Assembly: GCA_937775265.1 (NCBI GenBank)
Contig: CALKBV010000014.1
Coordinates: forward strand, 1-32,972
DNA: 32,972 nt
From: an uncultured Pseudomonadales bacterium
Lineage (GTDB): Bacteria; Pseudomonadota; Gammaproteobacteria; Pseudomonadales; Azotimanducaceae
Direction of reading: 5' to 3'
The position numbers and the translations under genes are program-made. The notes under the pieces were generated by a model, which was given only the letters and a program-made list of their open reading frames with translations, was not told the DNA's origin and searched no databases. Within the stretch, counting starts at the first letter, position 1. Every line of letters starts with the position of its first letter. Below, one piece after another: positions 17,056 to 25,977 of this stretch.

Positions 17056-17077
17056 ATTTTGTGACTTGACGCAAAAT
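17056..17077. promoter_or_regulatory. Candidate TetR operator, 22-bp imperfect palindrome
   Basis: Arms ATTTTG (17056-17061) and CAAAAT (17072-17077) are perfect complements, and two of the five inner pairs also match. The site lies in the divergent promoter between the acyl-CoA dehydrogenase and the TetR gene. A second short inverted repeat TTAGG/CCTAA follows at 17078-17089. Length and position suit a TetR dimer; binding is inferred. Confidence 0.45.
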
Positions 17078-17181
17078 TTAGGGTCCTAAGGTGGACTTCG
17101 GGTATCTTTCCATTATCTTTTCAATCATTTTTAGTCACTTACTGGTAGTTTTATCTTCTACGTATTAAAAGTCTTAAACAC

Positions 17182-17931
17182 ATGGTCGTATTAACCTCAG
17201 ACAAAGCTATACCAGACAAAGCCATGCAAAAAAAAGTGCCTTCTGGTAAGCGACAGGCAACCAGGCAGGTACTGCTTGACGCTGTAAGAGACCTCGTTTT
17301 TGAAAAAGGCCACGACAGAATACCCATACAGGAGATTACAAAACGGGCAAGAGTCTCCATAGGCACTTACTACAACTACTTTGATACCAAGCAGGACGTC
17401 TTCATGGCCGTAGCCCAGGACCTGCAGGACCTGATAGCTATAGACCTGGAGTCCACCAGGGAATCTATCAATGACCCGGCCATGAAGGTCGCGATCACCC
17501 TGAAGTACTATTTTTACCAGTCGCTGGATAACCAGGATTGGCGAGACTTCACTCGCTTTACGGGGCTAACGGAACTACCCCTTGAGCAAACTATCGACGC
17601 AAGGATCGAAGACATTCAGCGGGGTGTCAAAGGTGGCAGATTCAAGGTCGATAATGTTCACTTCACGGAATCCCTGATCAGGGGTATGTTTCGGCATGTC
17701 GTTTCAGCGATCGATAAAGGCCACGTGGGGCGAAACGCTACCGATTATGCCATACGGTCCATTCTCCAAATGCTGGGATTGCCTGAAATTGTAGCAAAAG
17801 CACTTGCCCAGACTGCTTTGCCACCGATGGCAGCGCAGAACCGGACAGTCAGCGAATCCGTTACGCAGAAGGTCGTGACGTCACTTTCTGAATACCAGAA
17901 CGACGTCCCGCGAGCTGAGCCAATCCGCTAG
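17182..17931 (+). CDS. TetR/AcrR family transcriptional regulator
   Basis: This 249-residue regulator has an N-terminal TetR helix-turn-helix at about residues 25-75: RQVLLDAVRDLVFEKGHDR, then IPIQEITKRARVSIGTYYNY and F-D-T-K-Q-D-V-F, which is a typical recognition helix and following segment. The C-terminal part (about 80-220) is a divergent all-helical ligand-binding and dimerisation domain, followed by a tail of about 30 residues. The divergent acyl-CoA dehydrogenase and the nearby fatty-acid-type genes suggest an acyl-CoA or fatty acid ligand, as for other TetR regulators of lipid metabolism. This is inferred from context. Its stop codon overlaps that of the convergent gene. Confidence 0.88.
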   Translation: MVVLTSDKAIPDKAMQKKVPSGKRQATRQVLLDAVRDLVFEKGHDRIPIQEITKRARVSIGTYYNYFDTKQDVFMAVAQDLQDLIAIDLESTRESINDPAMKVAITLKYYFYQSLDNQDWRDFTRFTGLTELPLEQTIDARIEDIQRGVKGGRFKVDNVHFTESLIRGMFRHVVSAIDKGHVGRNATDYAIRSILQMLGLPEIVAKALAQTALPPMAAQNRTVSESVTQKVVTSLSEYQNDVPRAEPIR

Positions 17932-17937
17932 GCGGAT
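17923..17937. repeat. Hairpin centred on two overlapping convergent stop codons
   Basis: ATCCGC and GCGGAT form a perfect 6-bp stem around TAG. The stop of the TetR gene (17929-17931) and the stop of the convergent gene (17928-17930 on the minus strand) fall in the loop. No T-run follows on either strand, so termination here would not be a classical intrinsic one. Confidence 0.4.
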
Positions 17938-18410
17938 AGTCCGTATCGAAGCATCGTCCTGGATCCGTCCGCTAACCCCCGCCTGAATCGCGGACCCCAT
18001 TTCCCCCATTCCCGGGAGTACTTGTAACCGAACTGCTGTAATGCCGATTCAAGTACCTTCTCATCCGTCTCAACTCTGGCTTCTGCAACGACTGTCGGTA
18101 GCGACTCGTAGTCCACGCCTTTCCATACGCCCAGGTCACCTACCCAAAGCTTGGTTCTCGTCAGGCCTTTTAGCGGGGCCTGGGCCCTCCAGCTTTCACT
18201 TGCAGTCACCACAAAAACGTCGGCACCCAACATGGCATACCAGACTTCTGCCTGGCAACGGCTCAGAGAGCCGTCAGACTGATACGGTGACAGGTAGATA
18301 AGGTTTGACTCCAATAAAGCAATATTCGCCTCACTGGCCCTGAGTGAAGCAGGAATCGCCGCCAGCGTCGCACCTGCCAGTCCAGCCTGTAAAAAAGCCC
18401 TTCGTTGCAC
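17928..18410 (-). CDS. Tat-signal protein with a probable FMN/F420-binding split-barrel fold
   Basis: The 160-residue product starts M-Q-R-R-A-F-L-Q-A-G-L-A-G-A-T-L-A-A-I-P-A, an apparent twin-arginine signal with a cleavable hydrophobic core and an A-S-L-R-A end near residue 25. The mature part has ESNLIYLSPYQSDG, then EVWYAMLGADVFVVTASES, then TRTKLWVGDLGVW and RTMLRYGL. The strand pattern and the central W-Y/D-V-F-V-V-T pair resemble pyridoxamine-phosphate-oxidase-like split-barrel proteins that bind FMN or F420. That assignment is tentative. It lies 42 bp downstream of an acyl-CoA dehydrogenase on the same strand. If exported by Tat it would carry a folded cofactor to the periplasm. Confidence 0.6.
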   Translation of the reverse strand: MQRRAFLQAGLAGATLAAIPASLRASEANIALLESNLIYLSPYQSDGSLSRCQAEVWYAMLGADVFVVTASESWRAQAPLKGLTRTKLWVGDLGVWKGVDYESLPTVVAEARVETDEKVLESALQQFGYKYSREWGKWGPRFRRGLADGSRTMLRYGLSA

Positions 18411-18452
18411 CTGCTTACTCCTCTTTCACCTCTAACCTGCCGGGGATGTCGA

Positions 18453-19667
18453 TTATAGGCCTAGCACCAATTTCGCCATAATGTTCCGCTGGATCTCGTT
18501 GGATCCAGCATAGATCGAGACCTTCCGTGTGTTGAAGTACTCGGGCGCTGTCACATTCGCATAGTCAGGGCCGATAGGCTCATAGTTAAGGCCTTTCTCT
18601 GGCGCAGGGTGATTAAACGGAACCGTATAGTTAGCAACGGCCTCTACCGCCAGCTCTGTTAATTCCTGCTGGAGTTCTGTTCCTCGACACTTGAGAAGTG
18701 AAGATTCAGGTCCGACATTTTTTCCCGTCGAGATACTGCTCAGAATACGCAGTTCTGTGAACTCCATGGCAGATATAGCGATCTCTGTGGATGACAATTT
18801 CTGTTTGAACTCCTCGTCCTCCATCAATGAAGTGCCCTGGCCGTTCTGCTCTGACAAAGCCATTTGCTTTATGTGATTCAGGCCAGCTTTCAAACCGTGG
18901 CTATACGCATTGCCACGCTCAAACTCCAACAGGTATTTCGCGTACGTCCAGCCCTTGCCCTCTTCACCGATCAGGTTTTCAACAGGCACTTTGACATCGT
19001 CAAAGTGGACCATGTTGATTTCCTGGTAACCCTTTGGCGGATTGTCGATGGTAACGATCGGTTGCACGTCTATGCCGGGAGTATGCATATCGATCAGCAG
19101 AAAAGAGATACCTTTCTGGGGTATGTCTTCATTGCTGGTTCGCACCAGGCAAAATATCATGTCCGCATGCTGTCCCAGGGTGTTCCAGGTCTTTGTGCCA
19201 CTAACAACATAGTGGTCACCATCGCGAACGGCCTTGGTCCCAAGGGACGCCAGATCAGAACCAGCACCAGGCTCTGAATAGCCCTGACACCACCAGACTT
19301 TGCTGGCCAGGATGTCGGGTAAGTATTTGTCTTTCTGTTCCTGGGTGCCAAACTTCATGATGACTGGAGCCACCATACTTTGACCAAAAGGCATCACGGC
19401 GGGAGTTCCTGCAGCCGACATTTCCAGGTCGTATAAATACTGTTGTGTTGCGGTAAAACAGGGACCGCCATACTCCTTCGGCCAATTGACGCCCGACCAG
19501 CCGTTTTCATACAGGGCCTGCTGCCAGTATACGTAATCTTCTTTAGACAGACTGCCGCCAGGACTTCTTGACCTGCGTTGCCTCATTTCCTGGGGGTACT
19601 TTTCATCGATCCATGCTCGGACTTCCTGCTGGAACTCGAAATCTTCCTGACTAAATTCTAAATCCAT
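18453..19667 (-). CDS. Acyl-CoA dehydrogenase
   Basis: This 404-residue enzyme begins MDLEFSQEDFEFQQEVRAWI behind an AAGGA ribosome-binding site. It has the standard order: N-terminal helical domain with GWSGVNWPKEYGGPCFTATQ, FAD/acyl strand CQGYSEPGAGSDLASLGTKA (about 130), KTWNTLGQHADMIFCLVRT, and the C-terminal end TRKVSIYAGSNEIQRNIMAK, the usual last helix signature. The N-terminal wording resembles the larger acyl-CoA dehydrogenases used in steroid or branched-chain degradation, but this is not decisive. It lies 73 bp downstream of the methylsuccinyl-CoA-dehydrogenase-like gene and upstream of the Tat protein, so one transcript may cover 17928-22779. Confidence 0.9.
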   Translation of the reverse strand: MDLEFSQEDFEFQQEVRAWIDEKYPQEMRQRRSRSPGGSLSKEDYVYWQQALYENGWSGVNWPKEYGGPCFTATQQYLYDLEMSAAGTPAVMPFGQSMVAPVIMKFGTQEQKDKYLPDILASKVWWCQGYSEPGAGSDLASLGTKAVRDGDHYVVSGTKTWNTLGQHADMIFCLVRTSNEDIPQKGISFLLIDMHTPGIDVQPIVTIDNPPKGYQEINMVHFDDVKVPVENLIGEEGKGWTYAKYLLEFERGNAYSHGLKAGLNHIKQMALSEQNGQGTSLMEDEEFKQKLSSTEIAISAMEFTELRILSSISTGKNVGPESSLLKCRGTELQQELTELAVEAVANYTVPFNHPAPEKGLNYEPIGPDYANVTAPEYFNTRKVSIYAGSNEIQRNIMAKLVLGL

Positions 19668-19740
19668 CTTAATTCCTTAAATTCCCAGAGTCCTCGAGAC
19701 CCTGATATTGTGATTGACCTTGCCATACAGCCTGTTCGAT

Positions 19741-21360
19741 CTACCCTGCCTGCTCAACAAGGCTTCTACCGACTACTTTTAATGCCAGCGTTTCTTCTGT
19801 GCCTTCAAAGATAGACAGAACCCTGGCGTCGAGCCAATAGCGGGATGCGTCCGTTTCTTCAGCGTAACCCATTCCGCCGTGGATTTGCATGGCTTCGCGA
19901 CTCGTCCACTCGGACAGTTTACAGGCAAGAAGCTTAACCAGGCTTGCTTCCATCTGCCCTCCCCCGTCGTCCATCATCCGTCCAACCGCATAAGTAAATT
20001 GCCGACAGGCTCCAAGATACATCGCCATCTTTGCAAATTTCACCAACGTCAACTGGTAGTCAGCAACCGCTTTCCCAAAGACTTTTCTATCCTGCGCGTA
20101 ACTTAAGCCAACATCAAATGCTGCCTGCATCACCCCACAGGCCCTGGCTGCAGTCTGGATACGACCACCCATAAAACCTCGCATAGTGAAGTAGAAACCC
20201 TTACCTAAGCCCTGCCCTTCACCAATCATATGAGTAGCGGGCACAAAAAAATCATCAAAGAATAGATTAAAGGAATGCATACCCCGGTACCCCAGGGTCG
20301 GAATGGACTTGCCTGACAACCTGCCTCCGCCTTCCTGTGAAACCTCAAACGATTCGCCGTCATATTCCGGTTTTTCAACCATGAAAAGGCTCAACCCACG
20401 ATGTCCTGCCGAGGGGTCCGGGTCTGTCCTTGCAAGGGTCAGTAACACGCCGGATTTACCGGCAAAAGTGCTCCAGGCTTTCGCGCCGTTCAAAACCCAA
20501 CCATCATCGACCTGAGTGGCTTTGAGTTTTATGGACGCGACATCGGAACCATAGTCTGGCTCAGTAATAGCAATAGCACAAAGCGGACGCCCTTCAGCAA
20601 TTTTTGGCAACCAGTGCTGTTTCTGCTCTTCGGTTCCACCTACGATCAACGCTCTTGCCATAATCTCGGGACGAGTAATAAGGCTGCCTGCCCCGCCGAG
20701 TGATCCTCTCGAAAGCTCTTCGGTCACGACTATCATACCCAGGTTGTCTTCTTTGTCGTCCGGCAACAGCCCTCCATATTGCTGGGGTACGCTCAAGCCA
20801 AAGCAGCCCAACTCCCTGACGCCATCCAGTATCTCGTCGGGAATGATCAGGTCTTCGCGATGTATCCGTTCCGCCAGAGGTTTGACGACATCATTGGCAA
20901 ACTGTCGAAAAGTATCTGCCATTAATATTTTCTCTTCATCCAGCCCCCGATCACCCAGGTCACCTTGTCGCTCGACGATGAGCCTGCCCAGAGCCTCCAA
21001 AGCAGAGGCGGACAAAAGATCCCCACATACCCCGAGGTCAATTTTATCGAGGTCAGCATTAACCAGCCCATAGTCACCGGGGAAGCGCGCAAGCCGTTGC
21101 CGGATATTGTGAAGGGTTTCTGCAGCAAAGGTAGATGCCAGCTGGTGTTCGATCTCACCTTTTTCATCGGCGTATTGCAGGTAATTCCTGGCGCACTGTA
21201 TTTCGGCGGTACACACCGCAAGGTCAGAAGTGACCTGCTGACAACTGTCGAGCAGGACGACACTCATTTTGCCGTCCTGGTCACACTGCCTTCGTACATG
21301 CGATAACCCGGTTGCTATACAGGTCTCTATTTGGTCCAGTGCTGCACTAATATTGTTCAT
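19741..21360 (-). CDS. Acyl-CoA dehydrogenase with N-terminal extension, methylsuccinyl-CoA dehydrogenase-like
   Basis: At 539 residues this is about 150 longer than ordinary acyl-CoA dehydrogenases. The extra part (about 1-145) is an unrelated helical domain. The catalytic core begins near LMADTFRQFANDVVKPLAER and continues with ELGCFGLSVPQQYGGLLPDD, then EELSRGSLGGAGSL, AIAITEPDYGSDVASIKLKA and MQIHGGMGYAEETDASRYWL. This domain layout and the wording of the core match (2S)-methylsuccinyl-CoA dehydrogenase (Mcd) of the ethylmalonyl-CoA pathway. No ccr, ecm or mch gene is seen nearby, so another branched-acyl substrate is possible. The start overlaps the stop of the upstream DUF6986-type gene (ATGA), so the two are translationally coupled and probably act together. 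Confidence 0.85.
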   Translation of the reverse strand: MNNISAALDQIETCIATGLSHVRRQCDQDGKMSVVLLDSCQQVTSDLAVCTAEIQCARNYLQYADEKGEIEHQLASTFAAETLHNIRQRLARFPGDYGLVNADLDKIDLGVCGDLLSASALEALGRLIVERQGDLGDRGLDEEKILMADTFRQFANDVVKPLAERIHREDLIIPDEILDGVRELGCFGLSVPQQYGGLLPDDKEDNLGMIVVTEELSRGSLGGAGSLITRPEIMARALIVGGTEEQKQHWLPKIAEGRPLCAIAITEPDYGSDVASIKLKATQVDDGWVLNGAKAWSTFAGKSGVLLTLARTDPDPSAGHRGLSLFMVEKPEYDGESFEVSQEGGGRLSGKSIPTLGYRGMHSFNLFFDDFFVPATHMIGEGQGLGKGFYFTMRGFMGGRIQTAARACGVMQAAFDVGLSYAQDRKVFGKAVADYQLTLVKFAKMAMYLGACRQFTYAVGRMMDDGGGQMEASLVKLLACKLSEWTSREAMQIHGGMGYAEETDASRYWLDARVLSIFEGTEETLALKVVGRSLVEQAG

Positions 21361-22779
21361 TGAGTTACCCTTAATCTGTTTTCAACTATCTTTTGGAAAG
21401 ACCTGCCATGCAATTCGGTTAATGTAATGCCGGTGGCCAGCGCTTCATTCTCACTCAAAGCGCCACAACTTATACCATTAACAAAAAAGTTAAGTAGCCC
21501 CTGTGCCGACGCGGCATCATCGAACGTATTGCCCACCATTGACGCCTGCGCTGCCTGTTCTATGAAAGTACCTAAACGCGCCCGGGCATCTTCGAGCCCT
21601 TCCAGGAAAAAGTAATAAAACGCTGCATATCGAATAGGCAGCTGTGCGGGATTAAGATCCCATCCCTGGTAGAACCCTAAACGCAGGCTATGAAGAATAT
21701 TGTTGAAGTGTTCGCGCCATGCGCTGTGGACAACTTCGAAGTTTTCAGTTCTCTGGTCATTAGTGAGGTCACCCCCTTTGTTGGGCGGAATTGGCATGAT
21801 ATTGGTGATGCCATCACAGATACTAACAGGTGTACCGGTCAAGCATACCTGCATCATCTGCCTGGCGAAGTCCGCTGAAGGATGTCGATGATCCTGGTAG
21901 TGAGAGGCGATGTTACAACTGGCGGTATAATCGAAAGTCCCAAGAATTGCAGAAGTAACCCGCCCCTTTCCAGCGGCAATCAGCGCGGGGATACCATTAA
22001 CTCCATCCGGGCTAATAATCGACTGAATAGTTTCGATCATCAGTTCTATCTTGATATGTCCCTCGGGAAACGCGCAACGCTCTTCGAGTAGCTCTACACA
22101 GGTCAAAAGTGCACTGACCTGTTCCGGGCTGGTGACTTTAGGTAGTGTAATGAAGAATGGGTCTGGTAGAGAAACTCCCTGGTCTGCGAAGGTAGACAGA
22201 AAAAGGTCGAGCGTCCGGATTGATCGCCGCTTGGTTTCTTCTGTTAACGACTTTATGCGAATACCAATGAATGGCGGCAATAAGTTTTCTTTTACGCCAC
22301 CTGCAAGTTCCATCGCTGCAGAAATGGCATGACCATCTTCTTCTTCATTTGCTCGAGCCCCGTACCCATCTTCAAAGTCCAGCCTTTGATCTTCGATTGC
22401 TTCCGTCGCCAACTTATTCGCGACGCGTTGATATACGGTCGCCGAAATCCAATTCGGCGTCAGAGTTCACTTGTCCTTCAAGTGAATCAGCGAGCGCGTC
22501 AATGGTTTCCGGCTTTACTGGCAAGGACTTTGCACCAGGTAATTCGAGCGCCCGTGCGAATTCAGCGAAGTTGGGCGCGTAGGCGGTTAGATGCTTCAGG
22601 GCTAAACCGCCGAGCTTGTCAGGCGTTTCCTTTTTGAACAAGTGCGCACCGCCATACAGAGTATGTATGGGTAATCTATCCGGCCTGACCCCTGGATAGC
22701 GTTCGCTAAAAGCGCTATTGGCAACCTCAAGATCGCCGTATACGGCCGCGAGGTCCGATTTGTTTAAGCGCGTTTTCAC
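21357..22779 (-). pseudogene. DUF6986-type HpcH/HpaI aldolase/citrate-lyase-like protein, split by a frameshift
   Basis: Two consecutive minus-strand frames encode one protein. The first (22779-22414, GTG start) has RYPGVRPDRLPIHTLYGGAH and stops after DFGDRISTRRE. At about 22436-22440 the continuation moves to another frame and reads VYQRVANKLATEAIEDQRLD, then FEDGYGARANEEEDG, IRTLDLFLST, FDYTASCNIASHYQDHRHP and RLGFYQGWDLNPAQLPIRYA to the stop at 21357. Removing one base near GACCGTATAT restores the full frame of about 470 residues, the normal family size. The family belongs to the citrate-lyase-beta/HpcH TIM barrels, which cleave or form C-C bonds of 2-oxo or CoA esters; its own reaction is not established. 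It is coupled to the Mcd-like gene. Mutation or assembly error are both possible. Confidence 0.8.
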
Positions 22780-22913
22780 GTTTAATCTACCAAATTTTCA
22801 AACCGGCAATACTAAACCAATTCGCACTGAAATGTGTCGTTACGTGACTAATGTCAATGTAATTGCTAGTCGAATTGGGTACAGTTGGCAGCCTGTAAAA
22901 AGGGTGACAAGTC

Positions 22914-23825
22914 GTGACAACAGCTCCTTCAATCCAGGCAGTAAAGGATTACTTCCTGGCGCTGCAGACAACCATCTGCGAGACGCTGGAAGCAATCGAT
23001 GGTAAAGCAAGATTCAGCATCGAGAATATCGAAACCGGTGGGGGCGGCCGATCCCGTCCCAGGGTCATCGACAACGGTCCTCATCTCGAGCGAGGTGCAG
23101 TCCAGTTTACCCATTCAGTAGGTGATTCCCTGCCGCCGGCGGCGAGTGGGCGAAACCCCCACCTGGCAGGTAGAGGTTTTCAAGCCGCCGCTATCTCAAT
23201 GATCATGCACCCACGAAACCCTTACGCGCCAATTTTTCATGCCAATCTTCGATTTTTTCTGATCGATGAGGAGCACTGGCATTTTGGTGGAGGTTTTGAT
23301 TTGACCCCCTTCTATCCCTTTGCGGAAGACGTCCTGCACTGGCACAAGGTCGCTGAAAGCGCTTGCGCCCCATTTAGTGCCGACCTGTATAGCCAGTTAA
23401 AAAACTGGTGTGACGAATACTTTTACCTGAGCCACCGACAGGAACCTCGAGGAGTTGGCGGCCTGTTCTTCGACGACTGGAATGAGGGTGGGTTCGACGC
23501 AAGTTTCGACCTGACTCGAAGTATCGGGGATCGTATCCTCGAAGCCTATGTCCCTATTCTTGAACGCAGGAAGGACATTGAGTACGGCGAGCGGGAAACT
23601 GAGTTTCAATTGTACAGACGCGGCCGTTATGCGGAGTTCAACCTTGCGATCGACCGCGGCACACGTTACGGAATTCAGTCGGGTAGAAGAATTGAATCGG
23701 TGCTGGCGAGTATGCCACCGCGGGCAATCTGGAAGTATAACTGGCAGCCAGAGCCAGGTTCCCCTGAAGCCGTTCTATACGACGAGTATCTAAAACCCCG
23801 CGACTGGTTATCTGAATTAACCTAA
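22914..23825 (+). CDS. hemF: Oxygen-dependent coproporphyrinogen III oxidase
   Basis: HemF uses oxygen to decarboxylate two propionates of coproporphyrinogen III, giving protoporphyrinogen IX in heme synthesis. The 303-residue length is normal. Characteristic segments are ENIETGGGGRSRPRVIDNGP (about 40), FTHSVGDSLPPAASGR (about 65), FHANLRFFLIDEEHWHFGGG (about 105) with F-D-L-T-P-F-Y after it, and RREPRGVGGLFFDDW-like HRQEPRGVGGLFFDDWN (about 170). The start is GTG at 22914. It is divergent from the DUF6986-type gene with about 134 bp between them and is followed after 38 bp by an aminotransferase. Its presence points to an aerobic organism. Confidence 0.96.
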   Translation: MTTAPSIQAVKDYFLALQTTICETLEAIDGKARFSIENIETGGGGRSRPRVIDNGPHLERGAVQFTHSVGDSLPPAASGRNPHLAGRGFQAAAISMIMHPRNPYAPIFHANLRFFLIDEEHWHFGGGFDLTPFYPFAEDVLHWHKVAESACAPFSADLYSQLKNWCDEYFYLSHRQEPRGVGGLFFDDWNEGGFDASFDLTRSIGDRILEAYVPILERRKDIEYGERETEFQLYRRGRYAEFNLAIDRGTRYGIQSGRRIESVLASMPPRAIWKYNWQPEPGSPEAVLYDEYLKPRDWLSELT

Positions 23826-23863
23826 TATAACGGGCAAAATGCGAATCAAGAAAAATTTGTTGC

Positions 23864-25015
23864 ATGAAAATCGTTTCAAAGCTGCCTGACGTCGGCACGA
23901 CTATATTCAGCGTCATGTCTAACATGGCGACAGAATACGATGCGATAAATCTCTCACAGGGTTACCCGGACTTCGATGTCCCCGCGGAGTTGGCTGAACG
24001 CCTGAATCACTACACCGTTTCAGGCTTTAACCAGTATCCTCCCATGCATGGAGTGGCCTATCTGCGAGAGCAGATCGCCCGAAAGGTGAATGACCTTTAC
24101 GCGGTTTCAGCGGATGTGAATTCGGAAATCACTATCACCTCAGGGGCCACAGAGGCGCTCTTTGTGGCGATTCACACCCTGGTTGGAAATGGCGATGAAG
24201 TGATCGTGTTTGATCCGGCTTTTGACAGTTATGACCCCGCCATCAAACTCGCCGGTGGCAAAGCTATTCATATTCCATTATCGAGTCACTGCTTCAACAT
24301 TGACTGGCAACGAGTACGCGAAGCCATCACTCCTCGAACCAAAGCGATCATCATAAATTCACCGCATAACCCAACGGGCTCGGTGATCACGAGCACCGAT
24401 CTGGACGAGCTCGCTGACTTGGCTTGTGCTCAAGACATTGTCGTTATTTCAGACGAGGTTTACGAACATATGGTGTTTGATGGCCAACAACATCATTCCA
24501 TCGCTACACACCCGGGTCTTCGCGATCGATCTTTTGTTATTTCATCCTTTGGTAAAACATATCATGCGACTGGCTGGAAAGTGGGTTACTGCATTGCGGC
24601 ACCAGTGCTGACTGTCGAGTTCAGAAAGGTACATCAATTCGTTACCTTCACTACCCACACGCCAACTCAGTGGGCTATTGCCGATTACATGGATCATCAC
24701 CCTGAACATCACAAGGCGCTCCCCGCTTTCTACCAGGCCAAGCGCGATCTGTTCGCTCAGGCGCTGACAGAGATTGGTTTTGGCCTTGTGCCAAGCAAGG
24801 GAACCTATTTTCAGCTAGCAACCTATGACGCGTTGTCCAATCTTCCCGATATAGAATTCGTAACCCAGCTGACTCAAGAAGTGAGGGTGGCAGCGATCCC
24901 TGTTTCAGTGTTCTACGACGTTCCTCCCGAAATCCGTTTGATCAGGTTTTGTTTCGCTAAGGAAAACGACACTCTCCTCGAAGCTGCCCGTCGTCTCGAA
25001 GGCCATTTCTCATGA
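23864..25015 (+). CDS. PLP-dependent aminotransferase, methionine/glutamine type (YbdL-like)
   Basis: This 383-residue class I aminotransferase shows NLSQGYPDFDVPAEL (about 29-43), TITSGATEALFVAIH, the N-S-P-H-N-P-T-G motif (about 165-172), SDEVYEHMVFDG (about 196-207) and the PLP lysine K231 in SSFGKTYHATGWK. The wording is that of the YbdL/kynurenine-aminotransferase group, which transaminates 2-oxo-4-methylthiobutyrate, phenylpyruvate and similar acids with glutamine or methionine. The next gene overlaps its stop (ATGA) and encodes an omega-amidase. That supports glutamine as donor, since the product 2-oxoglutaramate is the omega-amidase substrate. It probably salvages methionine or aromatic oxo-acids. 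Confidence 0.9.
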   Translation: MKIVSKLPDVGTTIFSVMSNMATEYDAINLSQGYPDFDVPAELAERLNHYTVSGFNQYPPMHGVAYLREQIARKVNDLYAVSADVNSEITITSGATEALFVAIHTLVGNGDEVIVFDPAFDSYDPAIKLAGGKAIHIPLSSHCFNIDWQRVREAITPRTKAIIINSPHNPTGSVITSTDLDELADLACAQDIVVISDEVYEHMVFDGQQHHSIATHPGLRDRSFVISSFGKTYHATGWKVGYCIAAPVLTVEFRKVHQFVTFTTHTPTQWAIADYMDHHPEHHKALPAFYQAKRDLFAQALTEIGFGLVPSKGTYFQLATYDALSNLPDIEFVTQLTQEVRVAAIPVSVFYDVPPEIRLIRFCFAKENDTLLEAARRLEGHFS

Positions 25016-25773
25016 CAAGATTCCATCTGGTGCAGAGTGATCTGGTCTGGGAGCACATCGACGCAAACCTTGAACATCTAGAGCACCAGATCAGCAGCAT
25101 CCGCTCCGGCGCCATTATACTGCCTGAAATGTTCTCCACCGGGTTCTCTATGGCCTCGGCAAAATTGGCGGAAAGCATGACCGGCAAAGCAGTGACCTGG
25201 TTAACGAAGCAGGCAATTCAGAAACAGGTTTACATCTGTGGAAGTATTATCATTGAAGAAGATAGCCGTTATTTTAACCGTTTTGTGTGGGTGTCTCCTG
25301 ATGGCGCGCTGACAACCTATGATAAACGCCACCTGTTCAGAATGGCCGGTGAGCATCACTACTACGCAGCTGGTAAGGGCCAGGTCCAGCTAAGCATCAA
25401 TGATATGCAGTTAAGACCGCAGGTCTGTTACGACCTCAGATTTCCCGGGTGGAATAGAAACACAACCGGATATGATGTCCTGGTGTATGTTGCAAACTGG
25501 CCGGCCGCCAGACGGCAGCACTGGATGACATTGCTCCAGGCTCGAGCAATTGAAAACCTTTCCTATGTCATTGCCGTAAACCGGGTGGGCAAAGACGGTA
25601 ACGATATAGAGTATGCAGGCGACTCATGCGTTATTGACCCAAGGGGGAATTATTTGTTGAAGATGGATGCCGAGGAAAGAATTGGTACGGTAGATTTGGA
25701 CCTGGTTTCCTTAAGAGCGTATCGCGAATCGTTCCCGGCACATAAGGATGCAGATACTCTCGACATCAAGTAA
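25012..25773 (+). CDS. Omega-amidase (YafV/Nit2-like carbon-nitrogen hydrolase)
   Basis: The 253-residue nitrilase-superfamily enzyme carries the Glu-Lys-Cys triad: E39 in ILPEMFSTGFSM, K105 in TYDKRHLF and C139 in QVCYDLRFPGW. Those flanks match YafV/Nit2 omega-amidases, which hydrolyse 2-oxoglutaramate and 2-oxosuccinamate to the dicarboxylic acid and ammonia. The ATG overlaps the aminotransferase stop, so the two are co-translated. They form a transamination/deamidation pair that makes glutamine-driven transamination irreversible. No signal peptide is seen, so it should act in the cytoplasm. About 260 bp of non-coding DNA follow before the MraY-like gene. Confidence 0.9.
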   Translation: MTRFHLVQSDLVWEHIDANLEHLEHQISSIRSGAIILPEMFSTGFSMASAKLAESMTGKAVTWLTKQAIQKQVYICGSIIIEEDSRYFNRFVWVSPDGALTTYDKRHLFRMAGEHHYYAAGKGQVQLSINDMQLRPQVCYDLRFPGWNRNTTGYDVLVYVANWPAARRQHWMTLLQARAIENLSYVIAVNRVGKDGNDIEYAGDSCVIDPRGNYLLKMDAEERIGTVDLDLVSLRAYRESFPAHKDADTLDIK

Positions 25774-25977
25774 CGAAATCCCGCCCCGGCCTAATCATAA
25801 TCTCCGGCACAGCTCAGCATAAAGTGTGTCCGAAGCAACCTGACGGCGCTTCTTGGCAGTTCAAGCTACAACCTGTCTGAACTATTCGCACGCCCTGAAT
25901 CGCTATATCAAATAGTCATCTGAAGACAATTATCCGTAGAAAAAATGATTCATCAGATAATCTCCAACAAGCATTCA

